A stretch of 64,000 nucleotides of DNA from Treponema socranskii subsp. paredis ATCC 35535 (GTDB taxonomy: Bacteria; Spirochaetota; Spirochaetia; Treponematales; Treponemataceae): the NCBI GenBank assembly GCA_000413015.1, contig KE332515.1:531092-595091 (forward strand). The letters run 5' to 3'. Every line of letters begins with the position of its first letter. The first letter of the stretch is position 1. Below the pieces are notes generated by a model. It had not been told where the DNA came from and searched no databases. It saw nothing but the letters and a program-made list of their open reading frames with translations. The position numbers were made by a program, and so were the translations under genes. Of this stretch, positions 35,264 to 43,593 are shown in pieces.

Positions 35264-35970
35264 CGGTCGTCCTTAAAAGCCTCAAGCTGCGCGATGTGTT
35301 CTTTGATGACGGCGTTCGAACCGTCGAGCTTTAGCGCTTCCGTAAGATATTTTGAAGCTTCTTCCATGAGACCGAGTTTGAAATACACCCACCCCAGCGA
35401 ATCGAGGCATGCGGCGGATTTCGGTTCCGATGCGACCGCTTTTTTGCAGTAGGACAGAGCCTTTGTCAAATCGGTATTTTCGCACGCGAGCACGTATCCC
35501 ATGCCGTTCAGCGACGTGAGATTTTCGGGATCGGTTTCAAGCGATTTTTCGTAGTATTCGAGACATTTTTTGACGTCGTTTTGCTCCCACGCGATAAAGG
35601 CGATTGCCGCATAGACGGACGCGTTGCGGTAGCCCGTTTCGAGCAGTTTATTAAGCTCGAATTCGGCAAGACGCCTGCGACCGGAAAGCGCGTAGATGAC
35701 GGCGAGGAGAAAGCGGCACTGCAAAACGCGCTCGAGTTCCGTACCCGACGTAACCACCTGTTCCAAATACAAAAGCGCGTCGTCGTAGCGTTCGAGCTTC
35801 GCATAGCACAGCCCTATGTAATACGCAAGCTCTATGCCGTCGATCCCCGTATCTTGAGGAAGCGCGAGAAAAAATGCGAGAGAGTCCGCATATTTTTTTT
35901 GCTTATACAGCAGTATGCCCTGCCGCAATATGTCGGGAGTTTCGGATGTTTTTTTTGCTTCTTTTGCCAT
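35260..35970 (-). CDS. TPR-repeat protein
   Basis: A 236-residue protein made almost entirely of tetratricopeptide repeats: LLYKQKKYADSLAFFLALPQ, AYYIGLCYAKLERYDDALLY, AFIAWEQNDVKKCLEYYEKS, LTKALSYCKKAVASEPKSAA and LGLMEEASKYLTEALKLDGS. No signal peptide, so it is likely cytoplasmic. Overlap with the exported TPR/NHL gene (ATGA) shows co-expression, but the two may act on opposite sides of the membrane. Protein-interaction role only; partner unknown. Confidence 0.8.
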   Translation of the reverse strand: MAKEAKKTSETPDILRQGILLYKQKKYADSLAFFLALPQDTGIDGIELAYYIGLCYAKLERYDDALLYLEQVVTSGTELERVLQCRFLLAVIYALSGRRRLAEFELNKLLETGYRNASVYAAIAFIAWEQNDVKKCLEYYEKSLETDPENLTSLNGMGYVLACENTDLTKALSYCKKAVASEPKSAACLDSLGWVYFKLGLMEEASKYLTEALKLDGSNAVIKEHIAQLEAFKDDR

Positions 35971-35990
35971 AGCCCCACCGCCGCATTATT

Positions 35991-36761
35991 TTACACCGAA
36001 AACGAAATGCCGTCCACTCCTTTCGCAGCGCGCACTTCGGCATAAATGCGCGAGACGGCGACAAAACCTTTTTCGCATACCGCATTGTCGCTTGCATCTC
36101 CGCCGTGCGTAACGATGTCCCCTCCGCAAAAAAAGCTGTAGCGGTCGCCGTCGGGTCCTTCAAGCACGTGAACGGCATCCCTGTATTCGCGAAACGATAT
36201 TTCATCGGCAAAGGAAGCGCCGCCGTAGCGATCGAGAGACAAGCCGTTGACGTTTACAAAAACGCACAGACCGTCGGGAGTGCCGTCTCCGTTTGCCGTA
36301 TGAGTAAGCGAAATGAGAGAAGAAAGATTGGAAGAAGCAAAGCGTGCCATCGCATCGTAACGACACAGGCCGTCCGAAGAGCGCACGCTGAAAGCTATCC
36401 CCGGCACTCCGTAAAGCACCGCCTGCCTCGCTGCAGCCGCAGTCCCCGAATAGAGAATATCCGTTCCGATATTTGCACCGCGGTTGATGCCTGAAAGAAC
36501 AGCGTCCACGCCGCTTCCGATGATGCCGCTTTTGAGTGCGGTGATGACGCAGTCGGCGGGCATACCCGAGCACGAATAGATACGCTGTCCGTGCTCCTTT
36601 ATTCGAAGCGGCTTATCCATCGTAATGCGGTTCGAAGCGGCCGAGCGGTTTCTGTCGGGCGCGAATATCCACACTTCGTGTCCCGCATCGGACAAGTGCC
36701 TTGCAAGCGTTTTTATACCGTCGGCGGAAAATCCGTCGTCGTTTGTTAAAAGCAATTTCAC
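35991..36761 (-). CDS. surE: 5'-nucleotidase SurE
   Basis: A 256-residue SurE. The N-terminus LLTNDDGFSADGI holds the metal ligands Asp8/Asp9, APDRNRSAASNRIT supplies the Ser/Asn ligands and VLSGINRGANIGTDILYSGT the rest of the active site. It hydrolyses nucleoside 5'-monophosphates, with a role in survival and nucleotide pool balance. A palindrome (36782-36809) separates it from the kinase gene, and TPR genes follow on the same strand. Confidence 0.95.
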   Translation of the reverse strand: MKLLLTNDDGFSADGIKTLARHLSDAGHEVWIFAPDRNRSAASNRITMDKPLRIKEHGQRIYSCSGMPADCVITALKSGIIGSGVDAVLSGINRGANIGTDILYSGTAAAARQAVLYGVPGIAFSVRSSDGLCRYDAMARFASSNLSSLISLTHTANGDGTPDGLCVFVNVNGLSLDRYGGASFADEISFREYRDAVHVLEGPDGDRYSFFCGGDIVTHGGDASDNAVCEKGFVAVSRIYAEVRAAKGVDGISFSV

Positions 36762-36781
36762 CGTGAAATCCTATTAAGTTC

Positions 36782-36809
36782 AATTTCGAGTTTTCTTAAA
36801 CTCGAAATT
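36782..36809. terminator. Palindrome between the kinase gene and surE
   Basis: AATTTCGAGTTT, four-base loop, AAACTCGAAATT: a perfect 12-bp stem just after the stop of the galactokinase-like gene (minus strand). Acts plausibly as a terminator or attenuator in front of surE. Confidence 0.5.
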
Positions 36810-36825
36810 TTCCAACTGTTTCATT

Positions 36826-38004
36826 TTATTTTACGATGTGCGCGCCGTCGGCAGGCTGTACGCGGTACGAAGACGGATGAAAGCCGAATATCCTTTCGTA
36901 TTCGGAAAGCTTCGTTTGAAACGCTTTTTCGTCTTCTTTTCTGATAAGCGTATACAGGCAGCGCCCGAAACCCTTTCCCGTAATGCGTCCGCACGTAACG
37001 GGATTTCGAAGCTGTTCGAGATTCGGCTCGAGTTCGCCGACGCGTTTTAATATCCAGTCGATTTCCGGACACGAAATTTCGAATAAGTCGCGCATGCTTT
37101 CGTGGCTGTGATTTACCGCGCGCGCAAAGGTTCCGAAATCGTTTTTGACCAAAGCTTCCCGCGCATCGATGACATCGTTGTGTTCACGCATGATGCACAA
37201 AAGCTTACGCCTCGTATCTTCGTTTACCGCCGAAAGCGTTTCGTTTATTTCGGTAACATTGTTTTCGTACTGCCAGCCGCCGTATACGCCCTTCTTTCGT
37301 TCGCGGAGATCGCCGAGCAAAAGCGCGTTTTCCGATTCGTGAATCGTGTTTTCATCCCATACGGACACCCGCGGCACTCTCGCGTCGGTAAGGAGGACGA
37401 GAGAGTCGTCGAACGGGAAATCGACGTAATCGTAGGAAGCACGCGCGTGATCGGTGATGAGCAGCTTTCCCGCTTTCGAATAGAGGGCGGCAAAATTGTC
37501 GGCATTGTAGTTGCCCGTTTTTAAAAACGATTTATTGCCGCGCGCAATCACCTGCAGTACTTCTTCGTCGCTGATACCGAGCGAAAAAAGTTCGCGAAAC
37601 GCGAGGGCGCTCGCGGCTTTGATCGCCGTCGTAATACCGAAACCGGCGGACGGGAGAATATCGCTGTACACGGTGATGTTCATGCCGCCGAGCGTACATC
37701 CTCCCGAAAGAAATCCCGAAATGACGGCTTTGATCGCATTCGCCCAGCGGTCTTCGCGTCTGAACTTCAGCGATGAAAGATTCGCCCTTTTCCGCTCGTT
37801 CATCTGCGAAAAGTAAAATTTCAGTACGGAATCGTCACGCTTTGAAACGGAAACGTAAACCGGAAGGTTTACCGCCATGGAAAGCGTTTTATCGCGAAAA
37901 AACCACGAATGTTCTCCAATGAGATGAAAACGTCCGGGAGCGACGGCCGTCACTTTCGGATAAACTTCATATTCTTGTTTGTGGGCACCTCTCACCTGTT
38001 TCAT
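36826..38004 (-). CDS. Galactokinase-like GHMP kinase with altered sugar site
   Basis: About 392 residues. Three GHMP/GalK motifs are present: APGRFHLIGEHSWFF, LPSAGFGITTAIKAAS, and CGRITGKGFGRC. The catalytic Asp of GalK appears conserved in NYNADNFAAL. However, the sugar-binding Asp of the GalK signature (GEHTDYN) is replaced by Trp, and the Ser pair of the ATP loop by Thr-Thr, so the substrate is probably not plain galactose. The start at 38004 is preferred because the region upstream holds two promoters; a longer version would start at 38070. No other Leloir genes are nearby. Confidence 0.75.
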   Translation of the reverse strand: MKQVRGAHKQEYEVYPKVTAVAPGRFHLIGEHSWFFRDKTLSMAVNLPVYVSVSKRDDSVLKFYFSQMNERKRANLSSLKFRREDRWANAIKAVISGFLSGGCTLGGMNITVYSDILPSAGFGITTAIKAASALAFRELFSLGISDEEVLQVIARGNKSFLKTGNYNADNFAALYSKAGKLLITDHARASYDYVDFPFDDSLVLLTDARVPRVSVWDENTIHESENALLLGDLRERKKGVYGGWQYENNVTEINETLSAVNEDTRRKLLCIMREHNDVIDAREALVKNDFGTFARAVNHSHESMRDLFEISCPEIDWILKRVGELEPNLEQLRNPVTCGRITGKGFGRCLYTLIRKEDEKAFQTKLSEYERIFGFHPSSYRVQPADGAHIVK

Positions 38005-38032
38005 ACGGCAGTCCGAATCCTTAAAACGCCGC

Positions 38033-38061
38033 TTGTACTCGGCGGCGTTATATATTATACT
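38033..38061 (+). promoter_or_regulatory. Sigma-70-type promoter for lnt (overlapping divergent -10)
   Basis: TTGTAC, 17-base spacer, TATACT (-10 at 38056-38061), 18 bp before the lnt start. The same AT-rich patch reads TATAAT on the minus strand (38059-38054), serving the divergent kinase gene; this supports the 38004 start for that gene. Confidence 0.6.
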
Positions 38062-38079
38062 GTTTTTCATTGTATACCA

Positions 38080-39867
38080 ATGAGTAACTTTTTACAAGTT
38101 TTCCGCGTACTTTTTTCGGCGATTCTCGTGTCCGCATCCATTCCGAACGAGTTTTTTTTACTCGGATGCCCTTATATCACCCTCATTTCGCTTATTCCTC
38201 TCTATATCGCACTCGCCGAATGCGCCTCCTACCGGAGCGCGTTTCTGCTCGGCGCCCTGCATACCTTTTCCGTACACCTGCTTTCAAGTTTTTGGCTCGC
38301 ATTTTTTAAAGATTTTGCGATTTTTACACTCGGCGCATCGGCACTGGGAACCGGCCTCATCGGAGGTATTTTAGGGCGCATGCTTTACGTACCCTACGCA
38401 CGGTACGGCGGAGGAAAAAGTCTTTGCAAAGAGACGGAAGCGGTCTGTTCGCGAAAACGCCTTGAAGAAGGGGCCGGACGCACGGCATACGGCATTCCGT
38501 TCCGCATTTTTTGGTTTTCGTGTACATACACGCTCTACGAATGGTATAAAGCGTCGGGAACGGGCTTTCTCGCATATCCCTGGGGTACGCTTTCGTCGAG
38601 CGCATTTCCGTGGCGGCTTTTTATGCAAATCGCCGATCTTTCGGGCGCATACGGCGTTTCGTTTTTGCTTGCGCTATGCTCGGCAGTCTGCGCGGAAGGT
38701 CTTTTGCTGCTCAAGCGTGCGCCGAATCTTATCGCACCGCGCGCTTCTCTTTCGGCGCTCAAGCGTACGGCGGGCGTATGTGTCGCCCTCTTTGCGCTTT
38801 CGTTTTTATACGGAGCTTTTCAATACGCAAAACCGCGCAGGCCTGAAAAAACGCTCAACGCCGTTTTAGTGCAGCAAAACAGCAATCCGTGGAACGAATC
38901 TTCCGATGAAGCGTCGATCATCGCATCGGAAAAACTCAGCGAAGAAAAAATCGACGCATTGAGAGAGAAAGGAAAAGATGCGCACCTCGTCGTTTGGAGC
39001 GAAGGCGTTCTTCGTCACTCGTTTCCGAGCGGTCAAGCGTATTATTCGCTCTATCCTCCCGAAGAGCCGCTTGTGCGCTTTATCGAAAGGATGAACGTAC
39101 CTTTTATCATCGGCGGTCCCTACGTCGCCGACGGAGAGAAGCGCAGATTCAGCAATGCTTCGCTTCTCTTCGATGGCAAAGGCAATTTCCGCGGCGCGTA
39201 CGAAAAGATTCACCTCGTCCCCTTTGCCGAAGTTCTTCCCGGAGAAGAATACGAATGGGCGGTCAATCTGATGGATAAGCTCGTGGGAATTTCGGCCGGA
39301 TGGAAAGCGGGCGATCAATACATCCTCTTCGATATCCCGTGTGAATGGAACGAAGGGCGCGCAAAGAACGCGTCGAAAATCGTATCGCTTGCAAAAGATG
39401 CCGAAGAAGATGCGCAGGAAAAAGAGCTGCCTCTCGTGCGCGTCAGCACGCCCGTTTGCTTCGGAGATGCCTTTCCGTCGGACGTGTGCGGTCCGCTTCA
39501 CAGATACGGCAGCGACGTATTTATCAACATAACCGACGATTCATGGTCGAATACGAAGTCCGCCGAATACCAGCACTTCGTTATCGCTTCTTACCGCGCG
39601 ATCGAATACCGCACGACACTCGTGCGCTCGACGAACGCAGGTTATTCGGCAGTACTCGATCCTGCGGGAAAAATCGTAGCCGATATGCCGCTTTTCGAAA
39701 GAGACGCTCTCGCCGTTTCGATCCCCGTTTACAAACGTTCGATGACGGTCTATGCGCTTTTCGGAAATTGGCTTCCCTTCGTCTTCGGTGTTTTAATAAT
39801 CGCCTATTGCATATATGTTTCGCTCGCCTTCGTTTTCGGCGACGACTTTATCTACGAAGCGCATTAA
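38080..39867 (+). CDS. lnt: Apolipoprotein N-acyltransferase
   Basis: A 595-residue inner-membrane enzyme that N-acylates the lipoprotein N-terminal cysteine. Five or six hydrophobic helices occupy residues 1-240; the exported nitrilase-like domain has the catalytic triad region: VVWSEGVLRHSF (Glu), GAYEKIHLVPFAE (Lys) and VSTPVCFGDAFPSDV (Cys). A final helix anchors the C-terminus. Fits the many lipoproteins of the window. The start at 38080 (MSNFLQVFRVLFSA) was chosen over a longer frame that overlaps the divergent gene. A 50-residue polar insert between helices is unusual. Confidence 0.92.
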   Translation: MSNFLQVFRVLFSAILVSASIPNEFFLLGCPYITLISLIPLYIALAECASYRSAFLLGALHTFSVHLLSSFWLAFFKDFAIFTLGASALGTGLIGGILGRMLYVPYARYGGGKSLCKETEAVCSRKRLEEGAGRTAYGIPFRIFWFSCTYTLYEWYKASGTGFLAYPWGTLSSSAFPWRLFMQIADLSGAYGVSFLLALCSAVCAEGLLLLKRAPNLIAPRASLSALKRTAGVCVALFALSFLYGAFQYAKPRRPEKTLNAVLVQQNSNPWNESSDEASIIASEKLSEEKIDALREKGKDAHLVVWSEGVLRHSFPSGQAYYSLYPPEEPLVRFIERMNVPFIIGGPYVADGEKRRFSNASLLFDGKGNFRGAYEKIHLVPFAEVLPGEEYEWAVNLMDKLVGISAGWKAGDQYILFDIPCEWNEGRAKNASKIVSLAKDAEEDAQEKELPLVRVSTPVCFGDAFPSDVCGPLHRYGSDVFINITDDSWSNTKSAEYQHFVIASYRAIEYRTTLVRSTNAGYSAVLDPAGKIVADMPLFERDALAVSIPVYKRSMTVYALFGNWLPFVFGVLIIAYCIYVSLAFVFGDDFIYEAH

Positions 39868-40004
39868 CAGCAAAGAATACTTTCCGAGGAATATAGGCGA
39901 AAAATATAAAGTATCAATGGGTGAATTAAAAAAGCATTGACAAATAAGAAATTTGAAAATATTTTCCTTAACTTCATTTTTATCCGAAACGAGTAACAAA
40001 TTCC

Positions 40005-40955
40005 TCACGAAACTAACAGCATAACAACGGGAATCACCGCGATAAATAAAATGGTGCTTGTTGTCACAACGTTCGTTGCATACTCAACGTCACCCTTGCC
40101 TTCATCGGCCAATATCGGCAAAACTGTTAACGCCGGTACAGCAGCTTGAACAATTACTGTCCGGCGCAAAACGCTGTCGATTATCATCCCGGTCTCGGCG
40201 GAAACAAATATAATAAATGCCGTCACCAGCGGACTCAACACAAATTTTCCAAGGAGCGCCGTCACGGTATCCCTGTCGAAATGAATGCTCTTTAAGCCGG
40301 CCTTCGATAAAACAACTCCGATATAAATCAATGAAAGCGGCGTTACAAGATTCCCGAGATAGGTAAAAATGTCCGTTATCATCGCAGGAATTGTAATTCC
40401 CGATAATAAAACAGCGATTGCAACGATGAATCCGATGATAGGCGGAGATAAAATCTTTTTGAAATTGATTTTTCCGCAGGAAACGCTCTCCGCTTTGGAA
40501 TCGTTCGCAATAAGGATGGAACCTATCGTCCATGTCGATATCGTGTTCAATACGTAATATACGAGAAAATATTTGATTGCAGCCTTTCCAAACAGCGCTT
40601 CATTCAAGGGCATTCCGATAAAAATCGTATTGGCATTCACAATGGTGTTGACAAATATCCCTCGCCTCCCCTTAGGGATCTTTGTAACCTTCATGAGAAA
40701 AAAAGCAAATACATAATTAACTGCAAATGCGGCAGCTCCGATTAACAAAGGAAACGCAAGAGTTTTAAATTCGGACACGGTCAGGTTTTTTGTGACGGAA
40801 ATAAAAACGGATGCCGGCAATGCGATGTTCATTATAAGATAGGATACATTCGCATTGAATCCGTCATCAATTCTTTTTTTTTGATGAATCAAGTATCCGA
40901 TTACGACCAAAATTATAATCGGTACGATGCTTTTTATGACACCAACAATTACCAT
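40005..40955 (-). CDS. AEC-family (auxin efflux / malate permease) transporter
   Basis: A 316-residue integral membrane protein with ten hydrophobic helices in two inverted halves, the AEC family layout. Helix breaks typical of the family are seen at MNIALPASVFISVTK and VQAAVPALTVLPIL. Family members export auxin in plants and carry malate or other dicarboxylates in bacteria (MleP/MdcF). It is encoded 55 bp downstream of the malic enzyme on the same strand, which strongly suggests malate or a related dicarboxylate as substrate. Confidence 0.85.
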   Translation of the reverse strand: MVIVGVIKSIVPIIILVVIGYLIHQKKRIDDGFNANVSYLIMNIALPASVFISVTKNLTVSEFKTLAFPLLIGAAAFAVNYVFAFFLMKVTKIPKGRRGIFVNTIVNANTIFIGMPLNEALFGKAAIKYFLVYYVLNTISTWTIGSILIANDSKAESVSCGKINFKKILSPPIIGFIVAIAVLLSGITIPAMITDIFTYLGNLVTPLSLIYIGVVLSKAGLKSIHFDRDTVTALLGKFVLSPLVTAFIIFVSAETGMIIDSVLRRTVIVQAAVPALTVLPILADEGKGDVEYATNVVTTSTILFIAVIPVVMLLVS

Positions 40956-41010
40956 AACCGCCGCCGCTTGCCCGTATAAGCCTCTGTATCAGCCTTACCT
41001 TTCCCGTATT

Positions 41011-42639
41011 TTAATACTCCGGTTTCCAAATACAGTCTTTAACCGTTTTTTCCGCATCATCCGTTGCAACGCGGTTTAATTTTTGACGGATGGCACACGA
41101 AGCAACCGCAACTGCAACCGCTTCGGAAAATTCCGTCAGCCGTGCTACCGGCGGTAAAACCGCCTCTCCGGGCTTACCGGTTTCGAGAAATGCTCCAAGC
41201 GAGTGTGCGGCTGCCGAGATCATTTCATCGGTCATGAGTTTTGAATTTACCGCGATACTGCCTAATCCCAATCCCGGATAAATCAATGCATTGTTCGCCT
41301 GTCCGATTGTGTACGTGACGCCTTTGTATTCTACCGGATCGGCAGGAATTCCGGTTGCCACCATGGCGCGGCCGTCCGACCAATGAATCAAATCCGAAGC
41401 CGTAGCTTCCGCCAGTTCCGTAGGATTGCTGAGCGGGAAAATAATCGGGTGCTCGCACCATGACGCCATAGCGCGAACGATCTCTTCCGTAAAGGTTCCC
41501 GGTGTTGTCGATGTTCCCACAAGAATCGTCGGCCGAATCGCCATAACCGCTTTTGTAAGCGAGGTAAGATTTACGGCGTCGGCAAATTCGCTGCGCTTCC
41601 GCGCAAACGGTTTTTGCTCGGGTGTCAGATCGTCCATGTCATCGAACAAAAGTCCTTGCTTATCGACCATATAAAAATGACTGCGGGCTTCGTCTTCGGA
41701 AAGCCCTTCGGCAACCATTTCCCTAAAAATACGATCCGTAATTCCGGCTCCGGCAGTTCCCGCACCGAAGCACAGATATACCTGCTCCGTAAGCTTTTGC
41801 CCGTTGATTTTCATAGCGCCGAGGATTCCCGCAAGCGTAATGATACCGGTTCCTTGGCAGTCATCGTTGAATACGGGAAAAGTCTTCCGATACGTTTGCA
41901 AAACCTTTGCGGCGTTCGATCTGCCGAAATCTTCAAAGTGAAGGTATAAGTCGGGGAAAAGTTTTTCCGCCGTCGTTACAAATTTATCGATAAAGCGGTA
42001 ATATGTGTCGCCGTATATTCTCTTGTGGCGATTACCGAGATAGAGCGGATCATCCAGCAGCATTTGCCTATTTGTTCCGCAATCCAGTACAACCGGCAGC
42101 ACTGTTTTCGGGTCAATTCCTGCGGCGGCAGTATAGACCATCAGTTTGCCTACGGAGATGTCAACGCCGTTCGTCCCCCAGTCGCCGATACCGAGAATTC
42201 CTTCCGCGTCTGTAGCGACGATAAGTCTGATATGTCTTCCGCCTGCGGCATGCCGAAGCGTATCTTCAATTTGCTCCGGAGCATCAATCGACAAAAATGC
42301 CGCCCCCTGCGTATCGACAAACTGTTCGCTGTACTGCTCGATACTTTCCGCGATAACCGGATCATAAACAATCGGCATCAGCTCCACAATGTGTTCATGA
42401 AATACATAATAGAAAAGTGTTCGGTTGTGATTGAAGATATCCATAAGAAATCTTCTTTTTTCTATTCCGGAATTCTTTCGTTCCATCTGGCGGTAAATTC
42501 TGTCGGCCTGCGTTTTAATATCGTCAATACACGGCGGTAGCAATCCTTCCAGATGATACTTTTTCCTCTCTTCGACAGAAAATGCCGTTCCCTTGTTCAA
42601 AAACGCATCGTTGATAAGATCATACCCATATTTTTCCAT
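41011..42639 (-). CDS. NAD-dependent malic enzyme
   Basis: A 542-residue malate dehydrogenase (decarboxylating) of the large bacterial/eukaryotic type, converting malate to pyruvate and CO2. Features: a [20 protein letters not shown] segment, the metal-binding [26 protein letters not shown], and the NAD Rossmann motif [10 protein letters not shown]. The start at 42639 has GGAGGAATC upstream; a longer frame is open but lacks a site. Length and the GDWGTNG region match SfcA/MaeA-like enzymes. Forms a two-gene unit with the AEC transporter, probably for malate fermentation. Confidence 0.93.
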   Translation of the reverse strand: MEKYGYDLINDAFLNKGTAFSVEERKKYHLEGLLPPCIDDIKTQADRIYRQMERKNSGIEKRRFLMDIFNHNRTLFYYVFHEHIVELMPIVYDPVIAESIEQYSEQFVDTQGAAFLSIDAPEQIEDTLRHAAGGRHIRLIVATDAEGILGIGDWGTNGVDISVGKLMVYTAAAGIDPKTVLPVVLDCGTNRQMLLDDPLYLGNRHKRIYGDTYYRFIDKFVTTAEKLFPDLYLHFEDFGRSNAAKVLQTYRKTFPVFNDDCQGTGIITLAGILGAMKINGQKLTEQVYLCFGAGTAGAGITDRIFREMVAEGLSEDEARSHFYMVDKQGLLFDDMDDLTPEQKPFARKRSEFADAVNLTSLTKAVMAIRPTILVGTSTTPGTFTEEIVRAMASWCEHPIIFPLSNPTELAEATASDLIHWSDGRAMVATGIPADPVEYKGVTYTIGQANNALIYPGLGLGSIAVNSKLMTDEMISAAAHSLGAFLETGKPGEAVLPPVARLTEFSEAVAVAVASCAIRQKLNRVATDDAEKTVKDCIWKPEY

Positions 42640-42819
42640 AAAGATTCCTCCATGATTTTCATTTACAGGATTACGGATATCCGTTTCGGCAAAAAGTATA
42701 ACACGGGTCCAGCGTGTTGTATAGTCGAACATCGATCAACAAAAATCCGCACCCGTGCTCCGCTGATTAATAGAACATCGTACCTTTTTGTCCCGCGGCA
42801 ATACTGAAGCGATGACAGC

Positions 42820-42848
42820 TTGTCACGCGCTCGATTTATTTTTATAAT
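42820..42848 (+). promoter_or_regulatory. Sigma-70-type promoter for the DUF1508 gene
   Basis: TTGTCA, 17-base spacer, TATAAT. Start codon at 42877 follows AAAGGAGG. The divergent malic enzyme gene starts at 42639, so the 237-bp gap holds both control regions; an ACACG-N7-CGTGT dyad lies on the malic enzyme side. Confidence 0.7.
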
Positions 42849-42876
42849 AAACGCGATAAAAGGAGGCACTATCGCC

Positions 42877-43329
42877 ATGAGCAAATTTATCATCAAAAAG
42901 GCAAAGACGGGACTTATGTTCAACTTTGTCGCATCCAACGGTGAAGTCGTTGCAACATCGGAAGTGTACACGACGAAAAAAGCGTGCAAAAACGGTATCG
43001 CAAGCGTTCAGCGGAACGCGGGATCCGACGTCGAAAACCTTGAAGACAAGGCCGGCGTTCACGTCAAAGGCGCAAAGTACGAAACGTATAAAGACAAGCG
43101 CGGCGAATTCCGCTTCCGTCTCAAAGCGACGAACGGTCAGATCATCGCCGTCGGCGAAGGCTACAAAGCGCTCGCAAGCTGCATGAACGCGATCAAATCG
43201 ATCAAAACGAATGCACCGAACGCGGAAATCGTCGACGAAACGAAAGCCGAAAAAGCCGATGCAAAAAAGCCGGCGGCAAAAGCGAAAAAGGCCGACTGCC
43301 CCGTCTGCGGCTGCAAATCGAAAAAATAA
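42877..43329 (+). CDS. DUF1508 (YegP-like) protein with C-terminal Cys cluster
   Basis: A 150-residue cytoplasmic protein with two DUF1508 repeats: FIIKKAKTGLMFNFVASNGE / TSEVYTTKKACKNGI and ETYKDKRGEFRFRLKATNGQ / GEGYKALASCMNAI. Ordinary YegP proteins end there. This one adds a Lys/Ala-rich linker and CPVCGCKSKK, a CxxCxC cluster that could bind a metal. Strong promoter and ribosome site suggest high expression. Family function is unknown beyond a small stress-linked alpha/beta fold. Followed by a terminator-like hairpin (CCGCTT/AAGCGG). Confidence 0.85.
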   Translation: MSKFIIKKAKTGLMFNFVASNGEVVATSEVYTTKKACKNGIASVQRNAGSDVENLEDKAGVHVKGAKYETYKDKRGEFRFRLKATNGQIIAVGEGYKALASCMNAIKSIKTNAPNAEIVDETKAEKADAKKPAAKAKKADCPVCGCKSKK

Positions 43330-43516
43330 ACAACCGCTTAAAGCAAGCGGAAAAGAGCTGTTCGAAAATCGCAAGTCTGTCGGCTTGCTCTGAAAAGAAG
43401 TTTATCATAGTATCCGTAAAATCGGATTGCGAATCGGTTTTCGGACAGCTTCGTTGATTTACTATGCGATGTTTAAAATCGAGTCGTTCAATATACGACT
43501 TCATTTTAAACTCGAC
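43330..43516. repeat. Intergenic region packed with inverted repeats
   Basis: Holds a short hairpin CCGCTT-AAAGC-AAGCGG after the DUF1508 stop, a long imperfect inverted repeat (AGCTGTTCGAAAATCG near 43353 with CGGTTTTCGGACAGCT ending near 43452), and TTTAAAATCGAGTCGT paired with ACGACTTCATTTTAAA (about 43470-43509). No coding sequence. Confidence 0.55.
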
Positions 43517-43558
43517 GGGCTGTCGAAAAAGCAAGCGCTTTTTGAGACAGCCCCTTTT
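43517..43558 (+). terminator. Large terminator-like hairpin
   Basis: GGGCTGTC pairs with GACAGCCC, with an inner AAAAAGC/GCTTTTT stem, and is followed by CTTTTC. Sits 35 bp before the purine permease gene, so it ends the DUF1508 transcript or attenuates the next. Confidence 0.55.
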
Positions 43559-43593
43559 CATTGCCTGAAATAGATTGAGGAGATCTAACAAAA

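Noticed and set aside
38371-38846. Overlapping frames within lnt
   Set aside because: Composition and lack of starts show them to be shadow frames.
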